NCBI GenBank assembly: GCA_037074705.1 | Contig: CM073591.1 | Coordinates: forward strand, 8,759,087-8,823,086 | Source: Zhengitettix transpicula | Taxonomy: Eukaryota > Arthropoda > Insecta > Orthoptera > Tetrigidae | Direction of reading: 5' to 3' | Length of the DNA: 64,000 bases | In this document: one piece after another, positions 1 to 11,004 of the stretch | Layout of the letters: every line of letters begins with the position of its first letter | Position numbering within the stretch: position 1 is the stretch's first letter | Translations under genes and position numbers: made by a program | The notes under the pieces: model-generated | Told to the model about the DNA's origin: nothing | Seen by the model: only the letters and a program-made list of their open reading frames with translations | The model's database searches: none

Positions 1-158
1 CTCATTGTCGTTGAGTTGCTTCCCTTATTGTTACGCTGAACCTTCAGCTGTCCCACCCATTGTCGTTGAGTTGCTTTCCTTATTGTTACGCTGAACCTTC
101 AGTTGTCCCGCCCATTGTCGTGGCGTAGCTTCCCTTATTGTTACGCCAAGCCATCTGA
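1..158. repeat. 55-bp tandem minisatellite, 3 units, cut by window edge
   Basis: The word ATTGTCG starts at 4, 59 and 114, an exact 55-bp period. Each unit continues with a TTGAGTTGCTT-like stretch and TTATTGTTACGC. The third unit has diverged (TGGCGTAGC in place of TTGAGTTGC) and the array decays after about 155. It probably extends to the left of the window. Confidence 0.85.
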
Positions 159-177
159 ATTTTCCGAGTTTTTTCAA

Positions 178-300
178 CTGTACTGCGCAGTTTTGTCGCT
201 CTAGTTTCCTTGCGCTTTTTCATCACCAGAAGAAAGGAACAAGGATCCCTGTCGCGGTATTTATATCATCACTTCGGCTGTCTGTATTATTAATTTTGAA
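178..300 (+). repeat. Degenerate copy of the hammerhead-like dispersed repeat
   Basis: This stretch has the family's typical order: a TGTCGCTCTAG word, then AGAAGAAAGGAACAAGGAT, then GTATTTATATCATCACTT. The GAAAC part of the core is lost here. Better copies are at 28.5, 35.3, 41.7 and 44.6 kb. Confidence 0.6.
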
Positions 301-520
301 TGAGAGGTAAATTCATCGAGGCTCGTCGAAGCTCCCTCCGGAGGAACCTTGCGGGCCGAGCACCACTCAATTGCCGTAATTAATCCGGCCTGCATCGTCG
401 AGCACCACCACGTGACCCTCGTCAGCGGATTTTAATTAATGGACGCCAAAGAGCGTCCGTCAGAGCGCTCAGAATAAACATTTACGAGTTCCTCCTCTTA
501 AACAGCTTCACAACACAAAC
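300..520. promoter_or_regulatory. Single-copy block with homeodomain-like sites (candidate regulatory element)
   Basis: No similarity to any repeat family in the window. It holds CGTAATTAATCC at about 375-386 and TTTTAATTAATGG at about 430-442, both paired-type or Antp-type homeodomain words, and CACGTG near 410. GGACGC at 441-446 pairs with GCGTCC at 453-458 as a 6-bp hairpin. Regulatory function is inferred only from motif content and uniqueness. Confidence 0.25.
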
Positions 521-779
521 CAGCTCGCTTCCAGAGATGATATTGAGCGGATGTTTTCACCATCGCCGCAGAGCCACTGTCACACTCGTGGATGACATAT
601 TGTAACGCCTCACAGTATCGTCTCTGTTCCTAAGGAAGGCCGCGTTGGTTCTACAAGCGCGGACATGTTGTCAAAGATGGCGCCGTCTCGCGGACGACGC
701 GTCGACTGTGTTCGGCTACTTGTCTTATTATTATTAATTTACAAAAAATATCGGGAGAAAAACTAAGAATCTCGTTGAC

Positions 780-900
780 CCCCCCAAAAAATATATTTAA
801 CCGACGCTATTATCAGCCGATTGAGCATGTTTGAAAATTTCAACCCCCCCTCCCACCCCGGTTATCGTGTCTTACCCCCTACAGTATTTGTTTCGTGATC
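780..900 (-). repeat. Fragment of the 5.4-7.0 kb tandem element family
   Basis: The stretch has CCCCCC, then ATATATTTAACCGACGCTATT, then TTTGAAAATTTCAACCCCCC. These resemble, in reverse order, the AAATATT and GAAATATTCAAAC modules of the 5.4-7.0 kb array and the minus-strand copy at 48.35 kb. The match is imperfect. Confidence 0.35.
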
Positions 901-932
901 GCAAGGAACACCTGTAGGAAATTTGGTGACAT

Positions 933-958
933 TTCCACACACACACACACACACACAA
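933..958. repeat. (CA)n microsatellite
   Basis: About 12 uninterrupted CA dinucleotides. The flanks at 960-1680 are AT-rich, with poly-T, poly-G and a short (CA)n at 1697, and no recognisable gene. Confidence 0.95.
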
Positions 959-1699
959 ACGTACGGTCTTTAATAAAATAATATTGCAAATAAAACCCCT
1001 GCAAAATACATTCATGGCTTTAAAAGAAGCTACTAACAACTTCGGTTGAAGGCCTCTAAATGTGTAGAGGGAGGCTTTTTTATTTTTTCACTCTCCATAA
1101 AAAAATAATCCGAACCCAGAAGGTTTGAACACACACAGTCACATGACGTTTTCACCCCCTCCCCCCCCACACACCCGGGCTAAATTAATACGATGAGTCT
1201 GAAAGTTGGCGAGTCTGTGATGTTTACCGATTTATATTTGCCGGTATATTTTGTAATAAAAATCTCAAAGCCATCTGGTGGTGGTGATTTTTGTACGCTG
1301 CTCCCCCACTTTTTTTTATTTTGTATTTGCTCGCTTCCACAGAGATTATTTAAACGACGAGGAAGCTGATCGCCAAAGAGTAACCTCAAACATCGACAAG
1401 TACAGCCATGAAAAAAGGAAAACATCATCATTTCAGATGGAGCTGGACTTTTTTTTAACCATATCGGGGTGGGGGTGTGGTGGGGGTGGGGGGTGAGGAA
1501 ACCCCGCCGAAGGGTTGGGGGAAAAAAAACCGTGGCTGATGACGTGAGGGAAACAGTTGACGCACGGCAAACCCCGTGGCACCACGGAGACTGGATCAGG
1601 AACGTTCCCCCGGAGTCGGGACTGAGAGCGATTGTTCGTCAACAATAGCGGCGTTTCCAAAAATACAGGGACACAATGGCGCGCGCGTTGTTAAACACA

Positions 1700-2580
1700 C
1701 ACACACACACAGGGTAACAAACGCTGAAACGGAAATTTTCCCCTCAGCAAAACTACTAAAAAGGACGTTCAGCCAATTTTTTTTTCTAAAAAACCTGAAT
1801 CAGAAATTTTTAATTCTTACCCGTTACCATTTTTTTTACAAAATATATAAAAAAAGGGCGGTAACGACAATTATCCAATTAAAACTCCCTAAAAATAATT
1901 TTTTTAACATACCAAACCTTCCCCTGCCCCCTATTTTTAAGAAAATAAACAATATAAATTTATACTAATAACAATTGACAGTCGGATTGTTTTTTTTAAA
2001 AAAAACAACACACATTCCAATGAATTTAGTTAAAAAAATATTAAGGACAAATTTAGCAGGTGTAGACGAACACAAAAAGGTTATGTTATTAATAAAGAAA
2101 TTAGTTAAATGCTTGTTATATGGGACAGACGATACGATGTTTTCTCTTCTTGTTTTTTTAATAAAAATAAAATACTAAGAATAAATGAAAATAACATCCA
2201 AAAAAATAATTCATGTGTCTCCAAAACATATTTTTGATTTAAAACGATGCTTTTATTTTTAGATTGTAAATATTATTGATTGTTATATCGGACAGACGAA
2301 ACGATGTGGTTGTTTATTTTATTTTTTTTTTAAAAAAAGAAACAACTAAGAATCGATTAACATTAAGATGACGTGCAAAAAAAGAAAAAAAATTAATTCA
2401 TTTGTCTCCAAAAACATATTTTGGATTTACAAGAATGGTTTCTGAATGTTAACAATGTGTGTCTCCCCCATGAGACAACCGTGGGGCGACGTTGCCACTC
2501 CTGTTGTCAATTGTCAAGGATAACTTACATAAAATTTTATATATACAGATAAGTACAGTTGTGAACTGATTTTTGTAGTT
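1700..2580. other. AT-rich gene-free stretch
   Basis: T- and A-homopolymer-rich DNA. Two loosely repeated segments share a cattGTCTCCAAAA word (about 2213 and 2400) and a GGACAGACGA(T/A)ACGATGT word (2122 and 2290), so this is a decayed ~180-bp duplication. The 130-aa and 67-aa frames here are low-complexity and look non-coding. Confidence 0.6.
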
Positions 2581-2621
2581 TGCTCTCGACCATGACGTCA
2601 TCGTGGCAGCACAGAAAATTA

Positions 2622-2745
2622 CCTTACATATATATATATATATATATATATAGGACTATTTATGTCAATATGTACATATATGTATTGACATAAATACATC
2701 CCTAAAATTTTGTTTTGAAATATATATATATATATATACATATAT
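2622..2745. repeat. (TA)n with short palindromes
   Basis: Two TA runs flank a palindromic stretch around TGTCAATATGTACATATATG. The word GGACTATTTATGTCAATA recurs at about 3584, on the other side of the adjoining foldback, so the palindromic zone may extend from about 2590 to 3610. Confidence 0.8.
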
Positions 2746-3139
2746 TGCCCTTTACACTATATATATATATATAACAATCTTTTCAACGTTGCCATGTATG
2801 TGCTCCTCACAATATTCTCATCAAAGATAATAAATTATTCCGAAACCCTTTACACCGAAACACCTCTGGATGACGTCATTACGAAGGAAGTGTTTATATA
2901 TATATATAAACAGTTCCTTCGTAATGACGTCATCCATATATATATATGTAAACATTTCCTTCGTTATGACGTCATCCATATATGTATATATAAACAGTTC
3001 CTTCGTAATGACGTCATCCATATATATATATATATAAACAGTTCCTTAGTAATGACTTCATCCATATATATATAAACAGTTCCTTCGTAATGACGTCATC
3101 CATATATATATATAAACTGTTCCTTCGTAATGACGTCAT

Positions 3140-3179
<40 letters not shown>

Positions 3180-3295
3180 AGTTCCTTCGTAATGACGTCA
3201 TCCAGAGGTGTTTCGGTGTAAAGGGTTTCGGAATAATTTATTATCTTTGATGAGAATATTGTGAGGAGCACATACATGGCAACGTTGGAAAGATT

Positions 3296-3346
<51 letters not shown>

Positions 3347-3360
3347 GTGTAAAGGGCAGA
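2745..3360. mobile_element. Foldback element with ~150-170 bp inverted arms and internal 42-bp array
   Basis: The left arm begins at GCCCTTTACACTATATA and runs through AACGTTGCCATGTATGTGC and CTCATCAAAGATAATAAATT to GGATGACGTCATTACGAAGG. The right arm is its reverse complement and ends at about 3358 with TAGTGTAAAGGGC. The inversion can also be seen in translation, because the plus frame from 2794 and the minus frame from 3277 start with the same roughly 30 residues. Between the arms lie repeats of CAGTTCCTTCGTAATGACGTCATCC plus TA. No transposase is present, so the element is non-autonomous. Confidence 0.85.
2905..3200. repeat. 42-bp tandem repeat carrying the palindrome TGACGTCA
   Basis: TGACGTCA occurs at 2925, 2967, 3009, (3051, mutated to TGACTTCA), 3091, 3131 and 3193. 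Spacings of 42, 42, 42, 40, 40 and 62 differ only in TA-run length. Each unit is the inner end of the foldback arm (TTCCTTCGTAATGACGTCATCC) plus a (TA)n run. Confidence 0.85.
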
Positions 3361-3425
3361 CTGTACAATAAGGCTTGTATGACGTTCAAAGAATTATATA
3401 TATATAATGTTACATATGTAATGTT

Positions 3426-3474
<49 letters not shown>

Positions 3475-3520
3475 ATGTTTTGCTACGTTGCCATGATGAC
3501 GTCATGGATGGCAGCCACTA

Positions 3521-3557
<37 letters not shown>

Positions 3558-3650
3558 TTACAGTTCCATACTATTATATATAGGACTATTTATGTCAATA
3601 CATACAAATATGTATATATATATATTTATATATATATATATATATATATT
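3300..3650. repeat. Several (TA)n runs with interspersed CRE-like word
   Basis: TA runs lie at 3299-3345, 3430-3472, 3523-3556 and 3612-3650. Between them is ACGTTGCCATGATGACGTCATGG (tail only counted as evidence, 3485-3507), which mirrors the CATGACGTCATCG at 2591. All frames called here are (IY)n artefacts. Confidence 0.9.
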
Positions 3651-3659
3651 GTAATAATT

Positions 3660-4860
3660 AACAGGAGTAAATTAATTCAATTAGCCCCACGTTGATGAAG
3701 CCAATTTATGAAATAACTAATAGAGGTGGTCTTAATTAAAAGAATTAATTAACAAAATTAATAAGATTTAAAAATTTATTCTTTAAAGGTACCAACTAGT
3801 AATCCCCTACTTTACACGCCGAAGTTCATCAAGTTAACAAACAAATATTCTAGGAACAATACAACTTAATATTTTACAATCAAATCCGTCTAAATTCTCT
3901 TTACCTCAGGGTCATTACTGTGTTTGACAGTAAGAACAATCCAGTTTAATAAACAAACTCGTTGAAGCTAAAATAATACAATATGAAGATGAACGAACGA
4001 AACCTGACTTCCACCTTTAATCCTCGTTTACAGATTTTAAAAATAATTGTTTTTGTACTCTCGAATTGTCTTTCTGGTACCAGATCTGATTCTTGGAGCT
4101 TGAGGACAACACTCACTAAACAGGGCCGTTATTCACTGATTCTACACATTACACTCGGTCGATGGTCTCGTTGTTATTCCACCTGGAACTTTGGGATCAT
4201 CCGCCCCTCAGTCAGCAGCCCTCGCACCTACTAGGTCTCCTTGGTGCCTCTGTGCGGAATCTAGTTCAGTCTGTGTGAAGCAAAACATTTTTGCGATTAT
4301 TATGTGAGTCCCTCCGTCAAAACTGTTTACTCGCGTTTAATGTAAACTAACAGATCTCGCAGTTGGACTTCCTGGACCGCGCTATTCAGCAGCCTCCTCC
4401 TCGCTCTCCCGTTACCTTCGTCGAACTGATCTGTTTCGCCTCTCGCCGCAGACTGACTAAACTCTCGTACAGAACGCAGTTCACACAACAAAGGCTCCGC
4501 CGACACAGAGTTACCGTCCATTGTCGTTCTTTGGCAACTCGCACCGCTAACAATCCAGTGCAATTAAAACAATTCATGGTCTCTTTAATTGTTATTACAA
4601 TATATACTTATGGTCCAATACTATTGCAATGGTGGCTGCCATCCTTGACGTTTACTGTTGTCATCTGTCTGTTTGCATCATAGAAAATTTTTATATTTCG
4701 ATTGTTATGATAAATTTCAGTCATGCTCGTAGCAGCTCTGCCAATATAACAAGTCAACTATGCCGTGGGGGAGAAAACAATTAGAAATTTCTCAATTTAT
4801 TTAGTTTAGGTAATTAAATGTTGTAACAGGGAAGAAACGTCTTCTTTGATTTTCTTTGTT
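3660..4860. other. Non-repetitive stretch without recognisable gene
   Basis: AT-rich until 3980, then mixed composition. Open frames up to 106 aa at 4363-4683 overlap on both strands and show no domain or codon bias that I can see. The stretch 4370-4560 is moderately GC-rich and holds CATTGTCGTTCTTTGG, a SOX-like word, but this is weak. A poly-C run follows at 4878-4898. Confidence 0.4.
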
Positions 4861-5084
4861 ATGTTTTTAATTTTTTACCCCCCCCCCCCGCCCCCCCCTG
4901 ACTAACAGCCGCCATATTTCTCTTGTAATGTGTCTGGAAATGTATACACGGGTGTAAAAATACAGGGGTGTCTTTCGTCATATTTGTCAGTTACGGTGTA
5001 ACCAGCAGCAACACTGTATTGCGTCACGGGTGATTAGCCGCGGCACAACTGGCGCCCCCCCCCCCTGCGTGTCCATTCCAGGAT

Positions 5085-5215
5085 CGAATCCAGGGGCGCA
5101 ATCAGGGCCGCCACTAAGCGAGCATTACGGGACGTTAACTCGCGCTGTAATTTGATTGGAGGAATTGTAAATGGTGGTTGATATCGTGACGCGAGGGTTG
5201 GGGTGCGAATTAAAA
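5085..5215. promoter_or_regulatory. Single-copy CpG-containing block (candidate regulatory element)
   Basis: The block holds GCGCTGTAATTTGATTGG at about 5142 and GTGGTTGATATCGTGACG at about 5174. These are AT-rich homeodomain or TALE-like words inside otherwise GC-rich single-copy sequence. It is bounded by poly-C and poly-G runs. Function is inferred only. Confidence 0.2.
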
Positions 5216-5435
5216 ATAGTTTTAGGCGAGGTGGGGGGGGGGTGTTGGTTTACAAAATATGCCCGCAGCGCGTGTTGTATCAGCCCCCGTCAGTCCGGCC
5301 ACCCCCCCCCAGGTTGTGTACATGTCATATAACACTTATGTCCGCACTGTGAATTAAAGAGGACCATCCACGTCCTTCCGGACAGACAGCGAAGGTTGCC
5401 AATGCCCCTGTTATTAGGTACAATTAATCTGTCTA

Positions 5436-6960
5436 TATAATAAAAAGGGCATGTGTTTGTATGTATGTATGTATTTACATTTAACTCTATACAGATTTAA
5501 AAGCGAAGGACGGATTGAAACAAAAATTGGTACACATATTCTTCGAAACGCTTGAAAGGGTGCTGTGAGGGTGAGACACATCTACAACCCCCCTGGAGCG
5601 GGGGTGGAAATTTTCAAACACGCCTAAACGGCCGATATTTAAGTCGGATAAATATTTTATGGGGTCAAAGAGATTGATACTGTTTCTACCGATGTTATCT
5701 GAGTCTAATTTCAGCCCCTTCAAAGTGGGAGAGGAGCACCCTTAGGGGTGGGGGAGCGTTACATGAAAATAACGCGAATACTACCGAGATTGGAGTCAAA
5801 TCCGGGGATATGGATGTCGCTGAGTATAATTTTGACATTTAACTTGCGAATTATTCCCCAGTTTGTGGGGGCGTGGGGTGGTGGAAATATTCAAACACGT
5901 TAAAACGGTTGATATTTAAGTCAGATAAATATTTTTCGGGGTCAAAGACATTGATAGTATTTCTATTGTTGTTATCTCAGTATAATTTCCAGCCCTTACA
6001 GCGTGGTAAAGGAACACCCTTAGGGGGTGGGGGAGCATTACATGAAAATAACGCGAATAAGACCGAGATTAGAGTCAAATCCGTGGTTATGGAAGTCGCT
6101 GAGTTTTATTTACATTTAGCTTGCTAACTGTCCCAAGTTTGTAGGGGGTGGAAATATTCAAACATGTCAAAACGGCCGATATTTAAGTCAGATAAATATT
6201 TTTCGGGGGTCGAAGACATTGATAGTGTTTCTACCGATGTTATCCGAGTATAATTTCAGCCCCGTACAGCGTGGGAAAGGAAGAAGACTTAGGGGGTGGG
6301 AGTGGAAGGACGTTATTAGAAAACAACGCGAATACAACCGAGATTGGAGTCAAATCCAGGGTTGTGAATGTCGCTGCATTTATTAAGACATTCAACTTTG
6401 CATTTAACGCCCAGGGTGAGCGGGGTTTGAAAATTTCTAACCTGCCAAAACGGTCGATTTTCCGTAGCATAAATCATTTACAGGGGTTAATTTGACTGAT
6501 AGTATTTCTACCCTGCTGTTTTCTGTGTATAATTTTCCGCTTGAGGGAGAGGAGCACCGTTGGGGGTTGGCGTGGAGGGGAATTACATAAGAAAAACGGA
6601 TAAACAATCGAGATTGGAGTCGAATCCGGGGGTTATGGATATCGCTGAGTTCATTTCTGACAGTTTGGGATACGTCTGCGGTATGGGCCGGCGTAGGAGC
6701 GGCCGGGCGGAGGTTAGGGGCTGGGGTAGAAATGTTCAAATATGTCAACTGGCCGAGATTTGCGGCGTATGAATATTTTTTGGGGGTGAACGAGATACAG
6801 TGTATAATTTCAACCCCTTTCAGCTTGGGCGTGGACCACCCTTAAGGGTGGGGGTGAAGTGACGTTACTAGGAAATAGCCCCAAAATGAGCCAGATTGGA
6901 GTAAAATCGGGGGTTATGGATATATGACAACCCCGGGCAACGCCGAACACCCGGATAGTT
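5436..6960 (+). repeat. Interspersed element with tandem ~275-310 bp core (about 5 units)
   Basis: The left edge is ATATAATAAAAAGGGCATGT followed by a (GTAT)n run (5455-5475). The right edge is ACCCCGGGCAACGCCGAACA near 6932. The inside is a core repeated at about 5600, 5880, 6150, 6425 and 6735. Each core has a GAAAT(A/T)TTCAAAC word, a GATATTTAAGTC(G/A)GATAAAT word, GTTTCTACCGATGTTATC, CACCCTTAGGGG and GAGATTGGAGTCAAATCC. A (GTAT)n start and a CCCGGGCAACGCC end is a layout seen in non-autonomous arthropod and other invertebrate repeats. The class is uncertain (Helitron-like or other). Frames inside are shadows. Confidence 0.75.
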
Positions 6961-6964
6961 GATA

Positions 6965-7530
6965 ATTATATAAATAAAGATACTCATTACGTAACAATTG
7001 TGGCTATTACTACTACCCCTTGTGAATAATACAGTCAATATGACAGAAACTATTATTAATTAATTAGGAGTCGCCATGTTTAATGTCCGACTGACCGTAG
7101 GAAGTGAGCGCCGCTTGCTTTGGCCCCGTTATTTCATCCACCCAACCGCCCAGCCTGAGTGTTTACTTACCCACTGCTCTGCTGCCATGTTTTTTGGACT
7201 TCTGGCAGTCTGCGGTTTCGTGGAAGCCCCTTAAATACCTCTGCGTTGCGGTGGTAAATTCGTCCTGTGACAAGGAACTTCCGAGGCCGCGCACCGGCGC
7301 TACAGCTTTACGGCTTAACTGCCGCGGGCGAAAGGAGGAGGGGGAAAAAATTACATGTTATGTTCTCGGCAGTAAAGTACAACGTCCCGTACGTAATATC
7401 GCGGCAGTCGTCCTACATCCCGGAATAAACACCCCACAGGGTGAGCAGATGGGCTGAAGATGAGGAACATGAAGATAGAAAGCGAGTGGAAAAAGGGTTG
7501 ATCAATAGCTGATACTATTATTTAGATTAT
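6965..7530. other. Gap between repeat blocks, no recognisable gene
   Basis: A 117-aa plus-strand frame (7104-7457) covers a CpG-containing stretch (GAGGCCGCGCACCGGCGC near 7282). It has no domain that I recognise and no splice-site support beyond chance. Confidence 0.35.
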
Positions 7531-7655
7531 AAGGGTATTTCATTGACTTGGAGCAGAAAGTTGAGCAAGGAAAAGTCAAAAAAGGCAAAGAAAAGAAGAA
7601 AAACAGAAAGAAAGAGGCAGGTTGAAGACATGACGTGGAAGATCGTCTAGAACCT
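7530..7655 (+). repeat. Repeat family K, copy 1
   Basis: The stretch starts GGGTATTTCATTGACTTGGA, continues as a purine-rich AAGGAAAAG...AAAGAAAGAGGCA segment and ends GAAGATCGTCTAGAA. The same order appears at 37.85-37.96 kb (continuing after an insertion at 38.5 kb) and at 50.51-50.68 kb. Confidence 0.7.
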
Positions 7656-8935
7656 GGTGATGATGTAGAAGGGAGTGTTCCATCACAGTAAATCGATCAC
7701 ACAGGACCACAAACTTTATCCAGGAGCATCCAACGTCATCATAGATGGATCTACAAGGGACCAGGGATCATCTGGACCGACTCAAGCCCATTCCAGTGAC
7801 CATGTTGAAAGTGTGGGTTATAATACATTGTGGTGATGATGTTGATGGAACCTACTCTGGTGTTTATACACAGTAAATCGATCCCACAGGACCAGAAACT
7901 GTATCCAAGAGGAATCAAAACCATCATAGATGCATCTACAAGGGACCAGGGATCATCTGGGCCGACACAAGTCCGTTCCAGTGACCAGGTTGAAAGTGTG
8001 GGTTGTAATACCTTGTGGTGATGATGATGATGGGACCTACTCTGGTGTTCATTCACAGTAAATCGATCCCACAGGACCACAAACTGTATCCAGGAGCAAC
8101 CAACCCCATCATAGATGTATCTACAAGGGACCAGGGATCATCTGGACCGACTCAAGCCCGTTCCAGTGACCAGGTTGAAAGCGTGGGTTGTAATACATTG
8201 TGGTGATGATGTTGATGGGACCTACTATGGTGTTCATTCACAGTAAATCGATCCCACAGGACCACAAACTGTATCCAGGAGCAACCAACACCAACATAGA
8301 TTGATCTACAAGGGACCAGGGATCATCTGGACCGACTCAAACCCGTTCCAGTGACCAGGTTGAAAGCGTGGATTGTAATACCTGGTGATGTTGATGGGAC
8401 CTACTATGGTGTTCATTCACAGTAAATCGATCCCTCAAGACCTCAAACTGTATCCAGGAGCAACCAACACCATCATAGATTGATCTACAAGGGACCAGGG
8501 ATCATCTGGACCGACACAATCCCGTTCCAGTGACCAGGTTGAAAGTTTGGGTTGTAATACCTTGTGATGCTGATGTTGATGGAACCTACTCTGGTGTTTA
8601 TACACAGTAAATCGATCCCACAGGACCACAAACTTTATCCAGGAGCAACGAACACCATCATAGATTGATCTACAAGGGACCAGGGATCATCTGTACCGAC
8701 ACAATCCCGTTCCAGTGACCAGGTTGAAAGTTTGGGTTGTAATACCTTGTGATGCTGATGGAACCTACTCTGGTGTTTATACACAGTAAATCGATCCCAC
8801 AGGACCACAAACTGTATCCAGGAGCAACCAACACCACCATAGATGGATCTAGAAGGGACCAGGGATCATCTGGACGGAAATAAGCCCATCCTAGAGGACA
8901 ACTGAAAGGTGAAAATGAGATTTAAGCCATCGAAC
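7655..8935. repeat. ~184-bp tandem array, 7 clear units
   Basis: CAGTAAATCGATC(C/A) occurs at about 7687, 7873, 8058, 8241, 8421, 8606 and 8786, with spacings of about 179-186. Units share ACAAGGGACCAGGGATCATC, CCAGTGACCAGGTTGAAAG and GGTTGTAATAC. Length differences come from GATGATGTT trinucleotide slippage. Confidence 0.9.
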
Positions 8936-9430
8936 GTGGACTGTTGATGATGTTGACGGGTGCAGTGATGATCCATAACAGGAAGCCGACCAACCAGAAG
9001 ACGTTGAGCGATCCAAGAGGAACCACCAACGCCATTGATTGAAGAAATCACAGGTCGTACGGATTATCTGGACCAAAACAAAAGTCCATTCCTGACGACA
9101 GGTAAACGTGCGTTGTACCCGCTCCTGATGATTATCCTTCACAAGTCGATAAGTGACCAAGCGGAACAAATCAACGCCATTTGATAGAAGAGACCACAGG
9201 GGCGTATCTGGACCAAAGTAGGCTTTTCCAGAGGATGATGTGACCATGAGTTGTAATTCCTGGTGATGACGTTGGTGTCCCGTCACAGGACGTCCATCGC
9301 TTGAGATTACAAGCGACCAATGCAATCCATGGGTGTCAGGGAACATTCCATAGGACACTTGAAGCTGAGCGTGGATTGCAGTACCTGGTGACGGTGCCCA
9401 TCACAGGGACTGGAGGACCAGAGTCAGTGA
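8935..9430. repeat. Decayed continuation of the 184-bp array
   Basis: Units remain only as scattered words in the right order and spacing: GATGATG, CGGATTATCTGGACC (9058) and CGTATCTGGACC (9203), CCATTCC, and GATGACGTTGGTGTC. Divergence rises towards the right edge, as expected for an array edge. The 155-aa minus frame here is a shadow. Confidence 0.6.
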
Positions 9431-9985
9431 ACGTGCGTGTAGTTATGAGCTCGGCTCTCCGCGTGTCCACGTCCCTCCTGTATTGATTGCGAGTGTGGAG
9501 GCAGCAGCTTGCCGCCCCCCCCCCTTCAGCCCCCGAGGGCAGCGACGGGGAGTTTTTAATCCCTGCTCTTGCACGGAGGGTGTCGCGGATCAGAAGGGAC
9601 ACAAGTCCAGGACATTCTCAACTTCCAACAGGCGGAACTGTGAGGAGATGCAGGAGTGTATCTGGCAACGTCGCGAGACCAACCACCCCAGGCCCTTAAT
9701 TTAAAAAAGATTCCGTTTCGAGGAGCTATTAATGAGTTTTTCAGAAACACTTTGACAACCAATTTAAAACTATTTTCAGCCTTTTCACCCTCTTAATAAT
9801 TAAAAACCCCGCTCCGAGTTCAGTTATGACGTAGAAGTTTGAAACCTTTTCATACAGACTCGGCCAGAGTCGACAGGCCGAGGCACCAATCAGAAGCCTC
9901 CACGTCAGCGCCGGTGTGAGGGTCGAGACACACAGTGACAGTTCTCTCGCAGTCCCAGTCTGGTCCGCTTTTCTCAGCAAAGCAC
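9430..9985. other. Gap without recognisable gene
   Basis: It contains a poly-C run at 9515-9523 and mixed single-copy sequence. Frames of 60-132 aa overlap on both strands and show no recognisable domain. Confidence 0.4.
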
Positions 9986-9994
9986 TGAGGATAT

Positions 9995-10625
9995 CCCCTT
10001 TCAAGTCCCTTCCTATGCTATTAAAGGGGGAGTTGCCTCCATGTGGATTACCCTCATGTAGCCTGGCTACACCCAAAAAAATGTCTCGACTTGGATGAAT
10101 AAGCTGTCTGCGAGGGCTATTCTCTCGCAGGCAGAACATTGTAGGAGAGACAGGAAGGGGCTACCTTTGGGGAAGCCTCCTCCTCTCTCCGTTTTTGAAC
10201 TAAGGTTCCCACAAGCCGAGGCCTGTTCTGAGAGGTGGCATGTTCCGGGGGTCGCAGACCTTGGGGGCATACGGTAAGAGTTGTTCGATGTTCCAATTGG
10301 AACAGTCGACCAGCTGTCTCCTAAACTGGTCGAGGCACGGAGAAGGGAATGCTGCGTCCCCACAGCAAACCCTCTCTCCCGCCATCCAGGGAAGGGCGTG
10401 GGACAAGTACCCAATGTCCGAACTACCTGATGCAGGTTTTTCTAAGGTTTTCCCTGCATTACTTTTAGGCGAATGCCGGGTAGGATCCTTAAACCATAGC
10501 CCGGGGGCCGCTAGTTAACCCTTGGTTACCTTCCTCTACCCTTCCGCATCCCCTCTTTTAAATCCCTTCCTCTGCTATTAAAGGGGAGTTGCCACCATGT
10601 AGATTAGCCTCGTGTAGCCTGTTTC
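9995..10625 (+). mobile_element. Rep-A copy (full unit plus ~80 bp tail of a preceding unit)
   Basis: The first 80 bases match the 3' end of the family (GCTATTAAAGGGG, CCATGTGGATTACCCTCATG). A full unit follows from the CTGCGAG...CTCGCAG hairpin at about 10107 through CAAGCCGAGGCCTG, ACGGTAAGAGTTGTTC, CCAGCTG, GAAGGGAATGCTGCGTC, GAAGGGCGTGGGACAAGTA, GATGCAGG and GGTAGGATCCTTAAACC to GAGTTGCCACCATG. No conserved coding frame can be seen across copies. Confidence 0.85.
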
Positions 10626-10874
10626 ATTACTTCGCCATGTTATATATATATCTACAGACTGTGCAGAATATCTATATATGCGACATAACCCTTTAATTCC
10701 CCCCCCCACAGAGACATCTGTTGGTCTCTAAGTGATTGTGATGCAGATATGAGACAACCTCCACTGTGCGTGACGTCACAACATAATAAATTTTTTGGAG
10801 GGTTATTTTTATGTTACTATTAACAAATCACTGAATCACCTGGAACAGACACTTTCATTTTTTTTATCTAAGCC

Positions 10875-10915
10875 GTTACGACGTTTCGATACGTGTTGTT
10901 ATCATCTTCAGGTAT
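10875..10915 (-). ncRNA. Hammerhead-like core motif (minus strand)
   Basis: On the minus strand the order is CTGAAGA, a GATA/TATC stem, GAAAC, then GTCGTA. This is the type I hammerhead order CUGANGA, stem II, GAAA, short stem III, NUH. There is one extra base before stem II, and stem I is not convincing, so activity is doubtful. Confidence 0.35.
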
Positions 10916-11004
10916 TATCCTAAAGAGGAGATATTTACAAATGATTGACATATGAACTAATTACGCACAGTAAACATTTGCAAATATTTATTCTGCTTAG
11001 AATA

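Noticed and set aside
2794..3277. Two small proteins with the same N-terminus on opposite strands
   Set aside because: They are the two arms of one inverted repeat read in opposite directions.
3379..3695. (Ile-Tyr)n frames as peptides
   Set aside because: Translation of (TA)n microsatellites.
7751..8629. Repeated 61-109 aa frames (MVLWDRFTV-type) as a duplicated gene family
   Set aside because: They mirror the 184-bp array unit, whose length is not a multiple of 3 and varies by non-triplet indels, so no frame is maintained.
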